DNA from: Luidia sarsii
Taxonomy: Eukaryota > Echinodermata > Asteroidea > Paxillosida > Luidiidae
Length of the DNA: 64,000 bases
Direction of reading: 5' to 3'
Assembly (NCBI GenBank): GCA_949987565.1
Contig: OX465110.1
Coordinates: 15,292,290 to 15,356,289 of the forward strand
Within the stretch, counting starts at the first letter, position 1. Every line of letters starts with the position of its first letter. Made by a program: the position numbers and the translations under genes. Below the pieces are notes generated by a model. It made no database searches and was not told the origin of the DNA. It was given only the letters and a program-made list of their open reading frames with translations. Positions 46,601 through 58,600 of the stretch are shown here, piece after piece.

Positions 46601-49600
46601 TCAGCCAAGGACCTCTGCTATGGTGGACTGACAGATGAGGGAAAATAATGATACATGTACATGAACATGTACACATGTACATATGTACATGTACATGTAC
46701 AGTGCCATTGTGTGTACATGTACATTGTACATTGTGTACATGTACATGTGTACATGTATGTGTTCATGTGTATACGGTTTATGCGTAACTCAATAACTGA
46801 GACTTTGCATGTAAACAATGGGCTTCATTTATCACAATTAACAGGTATTCGTGTAAATGTGGCATATATTTTAAAAACCAATTGGCGTCTGTGTCCACTA
46901 AATTTAGACTCTACATACGCTACATGTGTACGTATCATACGTACATCCTTCCGTCACTAGATGGAAATGTTGTGTTTCTAGTTCTACAGTGCACATCAAT
47001 CATCTTGAGGCTGGTAAAAGGCCCAATGGAATATCAGCGGGATCTTAGTTTGAGTCCGTGCCTTTTTTGGCAACACAAATGGATGGAAAACTCACGGATT
47101 CTGTGAGCATGAGTTGCAATTGAGTGTGCCTGCAGTGCGCATTGGGAGAGTTGTGGAGTTTGACTCGTGCGAAGTGATGGACAAATCGGTCCGCAGTATT
47201 TGGCAGTCTGCAATGTCTCCAAGAGTGAGGCTCCATTTGTGACCCGTCACAGCATAATGAGGAATAACCCCCACTTTTGGGATTTTGAGATTTTCTAATG
47301 ATGTGAAAGAGTATACCATTAGCTTTCAAATGATATCAAAATTATTTCCGTATGAACTTTGTTGTAAATAGTACAAGGGGACTTCGCTCATTCATTTGGT
47401 ACCAGACACAATATAGCAGCACCATTCTAACTCCTCGAAAGCGGCCATTCAAAAAGGCAGGAATGGGAACAGTACACAAACACTCCCCCGAAATCCTCGT
47501 TTCTTCAACATTCAGAGACGGATTTCGAAAAAAATCCTTTAGACATAATATCCTCCAATACATTAACTTTCCGAAAGTAAAAAAAATTAAAAAAAAATTG
47601 ATTTTTTATCGAATTGAGAAGATACTTTGACTTCAGGCGTTGTTTACTCGAAAAGTGTTTTGGTGGGATATTCCTCATGTCAATGTGCCGGGTCACATTT
47701 TGTGTTACATGTACCGGTAGTGTCGTGTGCATCTTGATGGGGACTCGGGAAGGCAGGGTTAGGTTTGGGAGAGAAGTCTTCTCCACATTACCCATGAACC
47801 GCCTCAGTGTTTAGTTTACAGTGTACTCTGATCTCCCCTTCACATAATGAGCGCTGTTGTTCCAGGAGTGCAAGGCCGGATGAGGAGAGACTGTGGCTGG
47901 GAAGTGGTGATTAGGGAGGACAGTCCCTCCTCTCCCGGTACTTCCCTATGCCTCGCCTGCTCATCGGACACATTTTGAGTGCCTGAAGTTTCAATCCTTC
48001 TGTACATTTGCAGGACCTCTCTGAAAGGCATAATGGTCATTTTAGTTAGTGTAAAACTTATTGCAACACTTGTGTCAACATCTGTCAGTGTCAAGGTGCT
48101 TAAACAAAGAAACCCACAGGAAAATAAACTATCTACTATACTACTATAAACTATGTACATGTACTATACATTACATACATGTACTTGTACATTGTACAAG
48201 CTAACAAGAATTTAATGGTAATTTTTTCTTTAGTTCTACTGCATACAATGTACCGGTATATAAGGGCACTGCAATTCGTTGCCGTGAAAATCCTCCAAAT
48301 TTAAGGGCACTGCAGCAATTACTGTACATACCGGGAGGTGGTGCTATACATTGTTTCGTCGTTATTTTATTTAGGGGAGTTGCTTCTTGCCTTCCTCGCG
48401 AATGCTTCGTGAAAGCTTTTCGCGAAACGCGCAAATTAAGGGGGTCGACCAAAATGTCTAAATCGCGCATGCTTCGCGAAAATATTTTTGTGAAAGGACT
48501 TTCGTGTGGAGTCTACTTAATTTTGACTGGTACGGTATATTACACATTACGATGTGCACAAGGTGTCACATTGAAGATGAATATCTTCAAGCCATGCTCT
48601 GCAATTTGACTCTCCACCCCCTCCCTCTTCTATTTTATTTCATATAGTACTTTTCACCAACTGAAAAACAATTCTGAGAATTCTCATTTTGATTGGGGCC
48701 GGGGAGGTGGGGGGGGGGAATTTAGTCAGTCTTGCATATTGTTCTTGCCGTTGTCCCTAAAATCAAATCCATCCACTTCACCCTTGCAGTCGAAGGGATG
48801 CATTTTGAAAATAGCATTTTGAAAGTTAGTTGCATTTTTCAAAGTCATTTTCGCCTTTCTTTTAGTGGGTACATAATACATTGGTCAATGAGGTTATTAA
48901 TGCAAAGCTGGAGGTTTGCATTGTGGAAGTGCAGAGTGGAAAGCTTTCGCTGACACCATGTGCATGTACATGTAACTGTAAGTCATCCTCTTTTGAGATG
49001 GACTGTGGCTCTGAACATATGCAGAACAGAGCCGGTAACTCAGCGTTTCGAGTAGTGTGTACTCTGCCCGTCCTTACAAGACTGCTGTATTGCAACTACG
49101 GTAACATGAAGGGATCAGGAGGTGTGTTAAAAAAAAGAAAAAAAAATTGCCACCGTGACCACAGACGTCATGACCTCAGGCACCCCTGGGAGGGGGGGGG
49201 GGGAAGTGCAGCCAACCTATGCAAGGCTTCAGCTGCTGTCATCAGATGACCGTCTGACATAGTGACAGTGACTGTGAAAGATACATCTATAGATAGACAA
49301 CCATTCTGGAAGGCATTCCATTCAAAATCTTAAATCAAAACCTCCACCCCCTCCGAAGAAAAAAAATCACGTTTGTCACTAGATAGTGAATAAAAAACTA
49401 AACTCTGTATTTTTTTATATTTTTTTTTATCTGCAGATACATGGGCATTGGTATATCTACAGAGGACTTTTTTGGCAATGTGAACAGACTACCAGGTAAA
49501 TGTTTGTTTTTGTTTTGTTTTGTCTTGTCTTTCTTTGTTTCCCATTATTTGGCCGCATCTATTTATTTTGGTCGGGTGGGATATCGTCCCTGTGGAGATA

Positions 49601-52600
49601 GCGGCTGTTTTCGGTCCGGAGATATGCACGGATCAGCCCGGATAGGGTAATAATTTTGCCAAGGTCTGGCTGTGTGATCAATACAATATGAACGCACGTA
49701 TGCACGTACATGTACGTGTACACTATACCTGTGCCTGTGTGTGCAAAGACAAGGGCTCTATGATATTGGTTCAAGGGCATTATGATATTGAATATGAAAC
49801 CTCAAGTCCCAACTTCGCACAGCTGCACACGGAAAACTGGTAAGCATGAAAATACTTTCTTGGTTAAAATACAGGTACATGTGACAGTGTACATACAGAG
49901 ACTGCAAACCATTTTTCGCATGGTACTTTGTGATATACAAAAATGTTGCAAACTGCTAACTGACTAAAATTACCAAAATGCAAATCTTAAAATTTAGTGG
50001 GCCTGACGTTTCGATCCTAGCAGGACCTTTCTCAAAGGCAGAGTGCTACAGTGTACTCTGCCTTTGAGAAAGGTCCTGCTAGGATCGAAACATCTGGTAC
50101 CTTTTGTGTTTGATTTGACTTGTACAGTATTGTCCAATCAAAAGATGTGCGTGTGGACTGTTAGATTGAAAGTGGTACATGTACCCGCTGCTGTACAAAT
50201 ATGGATCCACCATGCGACCTTGGCTAGCTCATTGGGCAAGTGGTTGGAGATGCCTACACTAGCAAGCAGAACTTTGTGCGTTCAAATCTCGCCCCTAGCT
50301 ACCTGGTTGGGGTTTTTTCAGCAGGCAATTGGGCAAGAGCATTAGTATACATGTACATGTACATTACCAATAACATAAAATGTAGGGCAAGCCCACTTTT
50401 ATTGACTTGAACCTAACCTCCAACTGATACTGCATTTTAATGACTTTTGAAAGGCACAGGTATATTGATGTACATGTACCTGCCGATATACATTATTTGA
50501 ATCCGCTACACGACCTCGACCAGCTCGGTGGTCCAGTGGTTAAGACGTCCGTACTAGAATTTGGGAGTCGCGAATCCCGCCCGAGCTGCCTGAAATATTT
50601 TTTCATCAGGCACCGGGCAAAGCACTGAGCTCTCTGTGTTTGGGCAAAACCTCTCAGAATTATATACATTTACCTGAGTGTATGTCCAATTAAATGATGA
50701 AACAAAATCCCGGGGAAAAAAAAGGTGGAAAGACAGCATGAACGACTGGGTTGTCTCTCGCTCTCTCCGCAGGCTGGGACAAGCATTCCTACGGCTATCA
50801 CGGCGACAACGGCCTAACCTTCAACTCGGCGGGGAATGGCCAGCCCTATGGGCCCACCTTCACCACAGGCGACGTGGTGGGCTGTGGTGTCAACCTCATT
50901 GACAACACGTGCTTCTACACCAAGAATGGAGTCAACCTGGGAGTGGCTTTCACCGACCTACCTGTGAGTGGAGGGGACTCGCGTCAAAGATGGGCCCTAG
51001 TGGTCTTTGTTAGGATTTGGACTTATTTTCGGACCCGTCCTGGTATTCATACCAATTTTGCTCAAATTGAAAAAAAAATGGCAGAGAAAACTTTGACTGG
51101 ACCGGGACTTGAACCTGAGACCTCTGGATTAACGTACCAGTGCTCTCCCGTCTGAACTGTCCAGCCCTTAGGTGGTGGCCTTCCCAAATAGTTAACTAGT
51201 CGGGGCTCAGATTTTGGCTCATGACAGACTTTGATGAAAGACTTACATGTAGTTGACTGTTTGGAAAGGCCGTCTGAATGCTGGATAGCTGAAATGCCTG
51301 AGATGGTGAGAGTGCTGGTACACAAAATGAGGTCTCGGGTTCAAGTCCTGGTCCAGTCCAAGTTTTCTGTGCCATTTTTCAAAATCTGTCTGCCTTTGAG
51401 AAAGGTCCTGCTAGGATTGAAACGTCTGGCGCACTAAATTTTGAGATTTTTCAAAATTATTCAGAATTGTTCAAAAGTTCCAGTCATTTTTTTTTTTTTT
51501 GCCCTGTACAGTGTGTTCCTTTATTTGTGTGCTTTTTATGGAGATGAAATCCTGCCCCTAGAAAGCAATTAAGTGTCCCTGAGAGTCACGACTATTTTAG
51601 CCACAGCTACAAGGCTGTAATCCCGACTTGCACTTCATGTATTTTAAGCCTGTCAGTGTCAGATGAAGGTCCAGCAGATGGCAAATCCTTCTCCATCCCC
51701 CATCCCCCACTCCCCACTCCCTCCATCCCCCACTCCCCACTCCCTCCATCCCCCACTTCCTCACTCCCCCCCCATTCCCACTCCCTCCACCTCCACTCCC
51801 CCACCCCCACTCCCCCACCCCCACTCCATCCATCCCCACTCCCCCACCCCCCACTCCCCCACCCCCCACTTCTCCTTTTGGGGTCTCTTTTTTGCTTCGC
51901 TGCCCCTTCCAGTCCGGGAGCCACTGCGTGCTTTTAAATTGAGGTTGAATTGTTCTTTGAGATCTGAACTTGTTTGTTTTTGGGGTTCGTTTATTTTACT
52001 TTTAGGACTCTAAGCCAGAGCCAGTGCCTTAGCCATGGGTTCATAGAAGCCTGTGGGCAAACGCGCTACAGTGTATATCTCATTGAAGTCATAGTCATCA
52101 GGCATGCATGAGCTCCCAGTGACTTGCTCTTTTTGAACCTTTCATTTGTGTATACCCAGAGCAACCTTTACCCTACCGTGGGACTACAGACACCGGGGGA
52201 GATTGTGGACACCAACTTTGGACAGAATCCATTTGTCTTCAATATCGATGATCTCATGCAGGTTGGTTGGTCGTTCTATCAATGTGTCTGTCTGTGCTGT
52301 CTGTGCTGTCTGCCTCTCTGCCTCTCTACCTTTCTGCCTCTCTGTCTCTTTGTCTCTCTGCCCCTCTGTCTCTCTGTCTCTGTTTCACTGTCCTTCCATC
52401 CCTCTGTTTCTGTCTCTCCTTGTCTATCTCTCTGTTTCTGTTTCTTTATGTCTGTCTCTCTGTCTTTCGGTATCTGTCTTTCAGTCTCTCTGTCTTTCTG
52501 TATCTATGTCTCTCTGTGTCTCTGTTTCTCTGTCTCTCTGTCTCTCTCTGCCTCTCTGTCTCTCTCTGCCTCTCTGTCTCTCTGCCTCTCTGTCTCTCTG

Positions 52601-55600
52601 CCTCTCTGTCTCTCTGTCTCTCTGTCTCTCTGTCTCTCTCTCTGTCTCTCTCTGCCTCTCTGTCTCTCTCTGCCTCTCTGTCTCCCTGTCTCTCTCTCTC
52701 TGTCTCTCCCTGCCTCTCTGTCTCTCTGTCTCTCTCTGCTTCTCTCTCTGTGACTGCACATACATGTATGTATCTTTGTTTTGGTCTCTGTATTTATTTA
52801 TTTGTCGCCCTCTGTCTCTCTGTCTCACTCTCTGTCCGCGTCTGTCTTAATCTCTCTGTCTGTACTATGAATGCTAAGTCCGAGTTGTGAGTTTTTCTGT
52901 CAGTCTGTCTGTTTGTGTGTTTTTCCTACACTTGTGTGACCTTCAACCCTCAACTAAACTCCAACCACTCTGTGAGCACATGCATTGTTGATACATACAT
53001 GTAGGTAGGCCCTATATACATGTATTGAAAACCCTGTGGGCGGTTGGTAGAGACTAGAGATCACAGTGTCCTGTTTACAATGGCTCTTCAGGGAAGTAGA
53101 TTGTACCATTTGGTGACACACTCACCTGAACGAGGGCAAGAGGCCGGTAACAAAAGTACAAAGATCCAGGGTAAAAATCAGCCCCATTGCTACTACACTC
53201 TTCACAAGATGATATAAAAGGTCATTCAATTCAATGAACAGGGTATTTAGAAATAACCTTTTCAAACTTTCTCAGTCTGAATTCTTCTGAATTGCCTGTG
53301 TATTACTATTACATTTATATAAATGTATTATAGGTACAACTACTACTATGTATCATGTCTTTCATGGGCCGTTCTGAACACAAATGTACGAATGATAAGC
53401 ATTGTAAGTCTTTGCTTATTTTGAAATGAGCATATATTTTTAGCTTCACCATTTTATGTCCGTCCATTAATGGAGGCTATTTTTGTATTCACAGGGATTA
53501 ATTGGTATGGTGATTCGAGGCATAATTTACCACCTTCCTTTTTACTGCCTCAGTGAGGCACTATCAGGAGCCGTCATTAATACCAGGATCTATTTTGGGC
53601 TATTGCCAATCCACTCTCCCTCCCCTCCTATTCGCTCTCTGTCTGTCTCCCTCTCTCTCACTCCCTGTCTCCTTCTCTTTCTCCCTCTCTCTCTCACTCT
53701 CCCCCTCTCTCCCCCTCTCTCTCCCCCTGTCTCCCTCTCTCTCACTCCCCGTCTCCCTCTCCCCCTGCCTCTCTCTCTCTCCCTGGCTCTCTCTCCCTCT
53801 GCCTCCTGTCTCCCTCTCTCTCTCTTTCTCTCCCTGCCTCCCTCTCACTATCTTGCTCTCTTCCTCTCCCCCTCTCTCCTTCTGTCCCCCTCTCCCCTCC
53901 CTCTCTCCCTCCCCCTCTCCCCTCCCTCTCTCCCTCTCCCTCTCTCCCCCGCCCTCCCTCTCTCCCTCCCTCTCTCTCTCTCCTTCTCTCCCTTCCTCTC
54001 TCCCTCTATTTCTGTCACCCCCTTCTCTCTCACTCTCTTTTTCTCTTTAAGGAAATGAGGATGAAGACTTGTGCCACTATTTCCCGATTTCCTGTGCCCG
54101 ACGACAAGGGAGAATGGCAGACGACATTACACAGGTGTGATGCTCAACCCAGAACTGTCAAACCAACAACCTATGGGGTTTCCCCAAATGTTTAAAATGT
54201 GTAGAAACAAATGAAGGAAAACTGGGAGATTTTAAAAAAATGTTTAAAATTGGCAAAGAAAAAACCCCGACTGGACCTGGACTCAACCTCTGGTTTTGCA
54301 CACCAGTGCTGTTACCATCAGAGCCATCCAGCCGTTAGAAATTCATTTAGGAATTCAATCTCTCTGATTGCCAGAATAAACCATTTATCTATGTATCTAG
54401 GTGCCGGGGTGGGGCTCCAGTCAGAAGCATTTAATCATTAATTGCTGTGCATAATATCTCCAGGGATCACAAATTATGTATTTGATAGGCTTCATATCCA
54501 CTTTCTCGGAGGGAATAACTCTTCACAAAGGGTCCGAGGGCTCGATGTTTCAATTGTAACTGGGGATCTCTCAAATAATGCAGTGAGAACGGTTCCTCTG
54601 CGTCCTCAGCCTCTGCCTCTGGGAAAGATTCGGATGGCCAGTGGCCAATATTCAGCCAAAAGTGGTGTTTTGATGTTTTGAAGAAAAAGCCATTTTGCCG
54701 GTAATTGCTTCAGAGTGAATGTTCCGGCATGCCTTCCTTGTGCATTGCATCCAGAAATATTTGTCTTCTGGATTTTGTTTTGTGATTGACCCTCTCCGCT
54801 TTTCAATCTGCACTCCCCTATTTCAGAATGGTATCAACCTACCTAGTCCACCACGGCTATTGCTCGACGGCCAAGTGCTTCGCTCGATGCACGGGTCAGA
54901 CCATTGCCGAGGAGGTAACCTCCATGGAGAACAGACAAAGTAAATAGTGTTTTTGTTTTATCTTGAGTTCTCACCATAGCCACAGGGTTTATCAGTAGCA
55001 CATTTCTGTAACGGGAAGGAGTGAGTGAGGTCTTATAAGGGATCTTTGGTGTGGTGAGGTGTGAGAAAAATCCTATACAGTGGCCCACTCAGGAGTAAGT
55101 TTTGCAATGGTGCGACACTCCTCTCTTTGTTTGAACTTGATTATTGGTTTGTTGTTGTTTTTGTTTACCGCTCGGCAGGAATACAGAGGCTGGTTTTGGA
55201 CGGACGCATGGGGGAGGCTATTGAGACCACGCAGAGACTGTACCCGACGTTACTGGAGCACAAGCCCAACCTGGAGTTCATGCTCAAGTGCCGGCAGTTT
55301 GTGGAGATGGTGAACGGGACGGACAGCGAGATCCGCAGCCTTCGCAGCCCCCGCTCGCACCCCAACAGCCGGCACGTCAGCCCCGCCATGAGCCCCCACC
55401 ACGAGAGTATATCACTGCCCTCGTCCTCCGCAGCACCAACCTCGTCCTCGTCTTCGTCCTCTTCGCACCACATGGAGATCCAGTCGCATCAGGGAAGCAC
55501 CACTAGCAGTAGTCTGTACCACGGCAAGCCGGGCTCGGGCTCGCCCAAGACTCAGCCCCGCCAGCCCCCGGCCGCCGACCAGCCGGGCCCCTCGGAGCCC

Positions 55601-58600
55601 GGGGCCCTGAACGGCTCGCCCAAGGGCCAGATCATGAACGGCAGCGGCGCCCCCAAGAGCCTGCGGCCGGAGGAGGCGGCGGCCGGCGAGGCCGAGGTGG
55701 CCATGGACGTGGAGTGCGGCCCGCAGGCCGCTCACCCGCCGGCCCCGCCCCACCACCCGCACCTACCGCACCAGCCGCACCACCACCACCACCACCACCA
55801 CGAGGTGGCCACCGCCAATGAGCGCAATCGTCGGAACGGGGCGCCGGTCCGCAACGGCAGCGTGCCCGTCATGAACGGCTCCTGCCCTGTGGACGATATG
55901 GACACCGATGACATTGGTAGGGAGACTTCCTAAAGTAGTTGACGCACTGTGCTGTACAAAACTGACAGGTCCTGTCAGTACTCTACTGGTTTTTTTTGTT
56001 TTTTTTGCAGGCCCCGCACTTTGGGCCAGATAGCTCACTTGGTAGAGCGGTGCGACTGCAAACCAAAGGTCACGGGTTCAAATCCTGGTGCAATTCAATT
56101 TTCTTGGCTTCTTCGTTTATGAGTTTTAAATCTCCTGAGTTTTTCTTTCCGTGTTTTTGTGTTGTTGTAAAGTAGCACACTGATTTTCAAAAGCTGCCTC
56201 CACTTTGTGTGATCCCTAAGCTGCTGTAGCAAGGTTTCGACAATTGGTTGTTTGTGTCTGAATTAAACCATTGGCGATCCCTGGAGATGTATGGCAGTTA
56301 ATGGTTAAATGCCTCTGACTGGCAACCTCACCCCAGTAAAAAGTAGTTGACTATTTGAGAAGGCCACCATCTATGAGCTGGAAAGCTCAGATGGTAAGAG
56401 TGCAGGTATGCAAAACCAGAGGTCTTAGGTTCAAGACCTGGTTTGGCCAACTTGTTGGGTTTTTTTTTGCCATTTTTTCAATTTTTTTCAAAACACACCG
56501 ATTGTTGACTAAAATGACCCGAAACAGACCAATCTTTACAGTACACTTTAAAAAGGTCCAACATTTCAATCCAGGCAGACCCTTTCTCAAAAGCCTGTGA
56601 AAGGCCCATGATAAATGTTTGGTTAGTATCAAAATCTCTACCTTCTAATCTTCTATGATCTAGGCCCATTTCCCCAAACCAGTTCAGACTCTGGCTCTGG
56701 CTCATGGCCCAGCATTGTCTACATGTGTATGTTATCAACAAATTGTTTGGGGCTTCTGTGTTGAAGTTGAAGCTGGGAGTCTTGTTTTCTTCTCTCCCCA
56801 ACCTACCACACGTTCAAGCCAAAGAGTCCTGGGTGAGATATATGGTGAAACAAAGCCAGAGCCTTAGCCGAAGGCCCCAATTATTGGATAGCGCTGACAC
56901 CAGAAAGAGTTGAGATATTTTAAGGTTTTGGCAGGGTTAGAGTCACACAAAGTGGAAGGTTTGCGGTGACACCATGTAACACTTCTCTTTCGAGAAGGAG
57001 TGTGGCTCTGAAAAGATACGGTAACTCAACATTTTGGGTAGTGTGTACACTGCCCATCGTCAGCAGTCTCCTGATGACGGGTAGAGTACACACTACCCGA
57101 AACATTGAGTTCTCGACTCTTTTCAGAGCCACACTCCTTCTGGATAGAGAAGTGTTACAGTGTCACCGCAAACCTTCCGCACACAAACCTTCAAGTCTTA
57201 TCTAGAGTTACACAGTTAGACTTACACAATGTACAGTACCATTAAATCTTCTTTCCTTTGTTGGTTTTATCCAATCTGTCTTCATTTCTCACGTTGCATT
57301 TTGCTCCCCTCTCCCCACCCAGTCATAGAACCTCGCAGCATGAAGAGGCAACTGTGCGGGGGTAACGTGGCTGCCATAGAGCGCATGCTGTCCTTTGGTC
57401 GGGAGCTGCAGGCCATGTTTGAGAGGCTGTGCAGGGACGTTGGCAAGAGCGAGACCAACCAGAAAGCATTACAGGTCAGTGAACCCAATAAGATACTCCA
57501 GCCACATGTAGACTTGTGAGGCTCGTGGCTCAGACTTGAGATCGAGTCATATTTACCACATCTTGGTCTTGAGTCTTACTTTCCATGACTCAGATTAGGA
57601 CTAGTCATATCTGCCAGTACTCAGACATGGACTAGTCCAATTCGATCTTATTATCTCTTATTTTCCTTGACTCAGACTTGGACTTGTCTAACGTTGAGTC
57701 TTATTTTCCATGACTCAGACTCATCCAATTCAAGCCTTTTTTTCGATGACTCGGACTCATCTGACTTGAGTCTTACTTTCAATGACTCTTACTAGTATTT
57801 GAGCCATATCTACCAGTACTCGGACTCATCCAGTCTTATTTTCCATCCTCGGACTCATCTAATGCACCCCATTTTACTCATGACTCAAACTCGTTGACTC
57901 ATACTGGGGTCATTTTTCATGACTTAGGCTTGAGCGTCAATCTCCATGATTCAGACTTAGACATGAGTCAAGATGACAAATGACGTGGAATCAGACTCAG
58001 ACCTACTGACTCAGACATGTAAGTGACTTGTGACTCGATAAATGGAAACCATTGCGACAGGAAGAGGTCAAATGATTGTCTGTAGCCCTATTTTGAATGC
58101 CATTCTGAGTTCTTAGTGTTTTACTCCCCCCATTTCAGGATGCATTCAGCTTGCTAGCCTATTCAGATCCATGGAATAGCCCCGTGGGTTACCAGTTAGA
58201 CCCGGTGCTCCGCGAGCCAGTATGTGCAGCTCTGAACAGTGCCATTCTAGGTGAGTATCAAAAAAACCGAGGTGTCCTTTAGAGGCCACCGTCTCAGGGT
58301 TGCTGGTTTGCTTGACTGGAGGCCTTTTGTCCTGTCTTATACCAGCCTTTCATCTACTATATTTGAAGTTGATAGACAAAGGATTTGAAAGCAATGACCC
58401 CAGGTACATGTAAGATGGCCGCTGTATTCATATTCAGCTTCCAATACCATACAGAGTTACTGACATGACCTTACAATAGGGCCCTCATTTTCATAAGGAT
58501 ATTTGAAAATCAAGTAAATACAAAAAAAAATGTTGTAATCTGCTCACTGACTAAAATTACCTGCAATTCATATCTCTCAAAAGTTAGAGGGTCTGACGTT

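Larger units (their letters stand above)
32880..46790. repeat. TACATG-word landscape, intron 2 part
   Basis: Dense blocks lie at 32900-33400, 33540-33860, 34590-34900, 35100-35410, 37000-37740, 38160-39310, 41030-41160, 42690-42930, 43880-44600, 45040-45440 and 46530-46770. The longest perfect (TACATG)n run is at about 45339-45375. Interspersed palindromes are TACCGGTA, TAGGCCTA, CTGTACAG and CAATGTACATTG. The blocks give open but meaningless frames on both strands. Confidence 0.95.
30079..49436 (+). other. RANBP9/10 intron 2
   Basis: 19.4 kb without a host gene. It holds a Penelope 3' end, a reverse-transcriptase pseudogene, MITEs, SINE fragments and TACATG-word sequence throughout. Confidence 0.9.

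Noticed and set aside
22100..46800. Dozens of open frames with YMYM, HVHV, TCTC or MYMY repeats on both strands
   Set aside because: TACATG is its own reverse complement and contains no stop in any frame, so open frames are automatic. None shows domain content or splice context.
52124..54058. Leu/Ser/Cys-rich and Arg/Glu/Thr-rich open frames
   Set aside because: Compositional consequence of CT-rich satellites. They run over the real exons 5 and 6 in other frames.
56031..56092. Genuine tRNA gene
   Set aside because: A and B boxes are present, but the acceptor stem does not pair convincingly and the unit is joined to a SINE body and tail. Other A/B-box segments in the window behave the same way.
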